DNA from: Alphaproteobacteria bacterium
Lineage (GTDB): Bacteria; Pseudomonadota; Alphaproteobacteria; MPNO01; UBA2964
Assembly (NCBI GenBank): GCA_012103315.1
Contig: WLWZ01000001.1
Coordinates: forward strand, 186,001 to 250,000
DNA length: 64,000 nucleotides
Reading direction: 5' to 3'
The notes below the pieces were generated by a model, which saw only the letters and a list, made by a program, of their open reading frames with translations, ran no database searches and was not told the origin of the DNA. Positions 62,247 to 64,000 of the stretch are shown one piece after another. The translations under genes and the position numbers were made by a program. The stretch's first letter is position 1; each line of letters opens with the position of its first letter.

Positions 62247-63041
62247 ATGAGTGTTGTGCAGCCGCGTGAAATTGGCGCCGTAAACTGGCTCGGTGTCCGG
62301 ACCCATATCACCAAAGAAATTCACCGCTTTTTTAAGGTTGGCCTGCAAACACTTATGGCACCTGCTGTCACGACGTTGATGTTTCTGGCGATCTTTACGC
62401 TTGCGTTGGGACGGGCCGTTCAGGTGATTGGCGGCGTTCCATTTGTCGAGTTTTTGGCTCCTGGTCTGATAATCATGGCGATTATCCAGAATGCCTACGC
62501 CAATACTGTCAGTTCGGTCATGATTTCCAAAATTCAGGGCAATATAGTTGATATGTTGATGCCGCCATTGTCACCGGGAGAGTTTATTACCGGTTTCGTG
62601 ATGGGCGGCGTTGCGCGTGGCATTCTTGTGGCTATATGCGTTGGGCTGGCGATTTGGATTTTCGTCCCCCTACGCATTCATAATATTTGGTTCATCTTGT
62701 TTCATGCGATAGCAGCGTCTTCTCTATTATCGATGGTTGGGCTACTGACCGGCGTCATTGCGGAGAAATTTGATCATCAAGCCTCGATCAGCAATTTCGT
62801 GATTACGCCGCTCTCCTTTTTGTCCGGAACGTTTTATTCCATCGAACGGTTGCCGGGCTTTTGGCAGGATGTCGCAATGGCGAACCCGTTCTTTTATATG
62901 ATCGATGGTTTCCGCTATGGCTTTATCGGTCATGCCGATGCATCTCTGACGTTTGGAATGTTGCTTCTGCTTGGACTGAATATCGCGCTGTGGGCGGTGT
63001 GCTATCGCCTTGTCGCGAGTGGTTATAAATTGAAGAGTTAG
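62247..63041 (+). CDS. ABC-2 type transporter permease
   Basis: Six-helix membrane subunit of an ABC-2 exporter, 264 residues. Family segments are [63 protein letters not shown] (cut here for length), [21 protein letters not shown] and [19 protein letters not shown], as in NodJ/drug-export permeases. No ATPase gene is adjacent on either side, which is unusual. It may use an ATPase encoded elsewhere. An argD-like aminotransferase follows 127 bases downstream. Confidence 0.9.
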   Translation: MSVVQPREIGAVNWLGVRTHITKEIHRFFKVGLQTLMAPAVTTLMFLAIFTLALGRAVQVIGGVPFVEFLAPGLIIMAIIQNAYANTVSSVMISKIQGNIVDMLMPPLSPGEFITGFVMGGVARGILVAICVGLAIWIFVPLRIHNIWFILFHAIAASSLLSMVGLLTGVIAEKFDHQASISNFVITPLSFLSGTFYSIERLPGFWQDVAMANPFFYMIDGFRYGFIGHADASLTFGMLLLLGLNIALWAVCYRLVASGYKLKS

Positions 63042-63168
63042 GGCGTTTGCCCCCTGTAATAAAAACGCTGATCTCTCTTCGCTAACGTTGACATTCGCAG
63101 GGCTGAAGCCTAATTCTCCCGGCTTTGTGGCGATGTTATGCTGTTTGAAAAACAGCGGGAGTGAAACA

Positions 63169-64000
63169 GTGACACCTGAGGTTATGCCGAGCTATGGACG
63201 GGCCGATCTTGCCTTTGAGCGGGGTGAGGGTGCTCACCTATTTTCGACCGATGGAAAACGCTATCTCGACTTCGCTGCTGGCGTCGCGGTGAATGCCCTT
63301 GGTCACAACCATCCACTGCTGGTTAAGGCACTAACCGATCAAGGCACAAAGCTTTGGCATGTGTCTAATTTGTATCGCGTTCCCGAGCAGGAAGAGTTGG
63401 CGCGCAAGTTAGTCGCTGCGAGCTTTGCTGATAGCGTCTTTTTTTGTAATTCAGGCGCTGAGGCCGTGGAGGCCGGTATCAAGATTGTCCGAAAGTTTCA
63501 GGCTGAGACTGGTCATCCTGAGCGGTACCGGATTGTTTCTTTCGACAGCAGCTTCCACGGCAGAACTCTGTCCACGATTGCGGCGGCGAATAACGCTGCG
63601 CACGTTGCTGGATTTGGACCGATGCCCGATGGTTTTGATCAGGTTCCGTTCGATAATTTAAATGAACTGCGGAATGCCATTACGCCGGAAACGGCGGGCA
63701 TAATCGTCGAACCGATTCAAGGTGAGGGCGGTATCCGCCCGTCGAACGCTGAGTTTCTAAAAGGTCTTCGGGAAGCCTGCGATGAGTTTGGCTTGCTGTT
63801 ATTCTTTGATGAAGTCCAGACTGGAATTGGACGCGCTGGAAAGCTCTTTGCTTACGAAAATTTTGGCGTTGCACCCGATGTAATGTCGCTTGCTAAAGGT
63901 CTGGGTGGCGGATTCCCTGTTGGCGCCTGTTTAGCGACGGAAAAGGCCGCAGTCGGGATTGTCCCTGGCACTCACGGCAGCACATTTGGCGGCAATCCTC
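63169..64000 (+). CDS. argD: acetylornithine/aspartate aminotransferase family (ArgD-like), C-terminus missing
   Basis: Class III PLP aminotransferase; the visible 277 residues are the N-terminal two thirds. Start is a GTG at 63169 with a GGGAG site. Features: [35 protein letters not shown] (PLP phosphate contact), [48 protein letters not shown] and the PLP Lys in [14 protein letters not shown]. The N-terminus and these motifs fit acetylornithine aminotransferase (arginine synthesis) more than other class III members. The right edge cuts it. Confidence 0.93.
   Translation, partial: MTPEVMPSYGRADLAFERGEGAHLFSTDGKRYLDFAAGVAVNALGHNHPLLVKALTDQGTKLWHVSNLYRVPEQEELARKLVAASFADSVFFCNSGAEAVEAGIKIVRKFQAETGHPERYRIVSFDSSFHGRTLSTIAAANNAAHVAGFGPMPDGFDQVPFDNLNELRNAITPETAGIIVEPIQGEGGIRPSNAEFLKGLREACDEFGLLLFFDEVQTGIGRAGKLFAYENFGVAPDVMSLAKGLGGGFPVGACLATEKAAVGIVPGTHGSTFGGNP

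Overview
The window is a stretch of ordinary bacterial chromosome from an alphaproteobacterium, most likely a Rhodospirillales-type lineage. The evidence is the gene set and order: a membrane-anchored CycM-type cytochrome c divergent from kdsB-pheA; nudC / SRP RNA / dnaX-ybaB-recR; rmuC, def-fmt-truA and dapD-dapE; an alphaproteobacterial PAS_5 protein; a DUF2336 protein; and the rpmH-rnpA-yidD-yidC-engB-argB-gph string. I see no phage, integrase, transposase, CRISPR array or rRNA operon. Genes are tightly packed and often overlap by 4 bases (ATGA/TTGA). No gene-free stretch exceeds 300 bases.

Layout. 1-3.5 kb: hisN and two overlapping family-5 solute-binding proteins (the second is cut by the left edge). 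3.6-7.5 kb: a PAS protein preceded by a striking palindrome, cycM, kdsB, pheA, nudC. 7.5-19.3 kb: core information and lysine/peptidoglycan genes (SRP RNA, dnaX, ybaB, recR, a PiuC-type dioxygenase, a NupC nucleoside transporter, rmuC, def, fmt, truA, dapE, dapD, a pyrimidine nucleotidase). 19.4-24.3 kb: a c-di-GMP block (EAL protein, PAS-GGDEF cyclase, DUF2336 protein), followed by an ABC exporter pair to 27.3 kb. 27.3-32.4 kb: a leftward operon from rpmH to gph with a clear sigma-70 promoter. 32.6-38.1 kb: a TVP38 membrane protein with a flavin disulfide oxidoreductase, a tiny secreted protein made of six CNPCAAK repeats, an orphan histidine kinase, a 59-residue membrane protein and an isocitrate-lyase/PEP-mutase-family enzyme. 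38.1-44.5 kb: two paralogous glutathione transferases, a VOC protein, a DMT transporter, a lipoprotein-type gamma-glutamyltransferase and panB-panC. 44.5-49.1 kb: a Tat-exported beta-helix protein, a coiled-coil lipoprotein, tRNA-Arg(ACG), a flippase-like membrane protein and a SnoaL-like protein.

49.1-59.7 kb is the most distinctive part. It holds a CoxG-like protein, an EgtB-like sulfoxide synthase, two large molybdopterin subunits of the xanthine/CO dehydrogenase family with no iron-sulfur or flavin subunit genes beside them, two tandem copies of a very basic cytochrome c' transcription unit, an ECF sigma/anti-sigma pair and an SDR oxidoreductase. The two cytochrome c' units share a leader box and similar terminators, so whole units seem to have been duplicated. 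59.9-64 kb: a large MscS channel, an ABC-2 permease and the start of an argD-like aminotransferase cut by the right edge.

Best candidates for something little described are the Cys-rich repeat protein at 35.0 kb, the cytochrome c'/ECF/orphan molybdenum hydroxylase neighbourhood at 51-60 kb, and the palindrome with two DnaA-box-like arms abutting a start codon at 4.13 kb. All assignments come from reading motifs in the sequence; no database search was possible.
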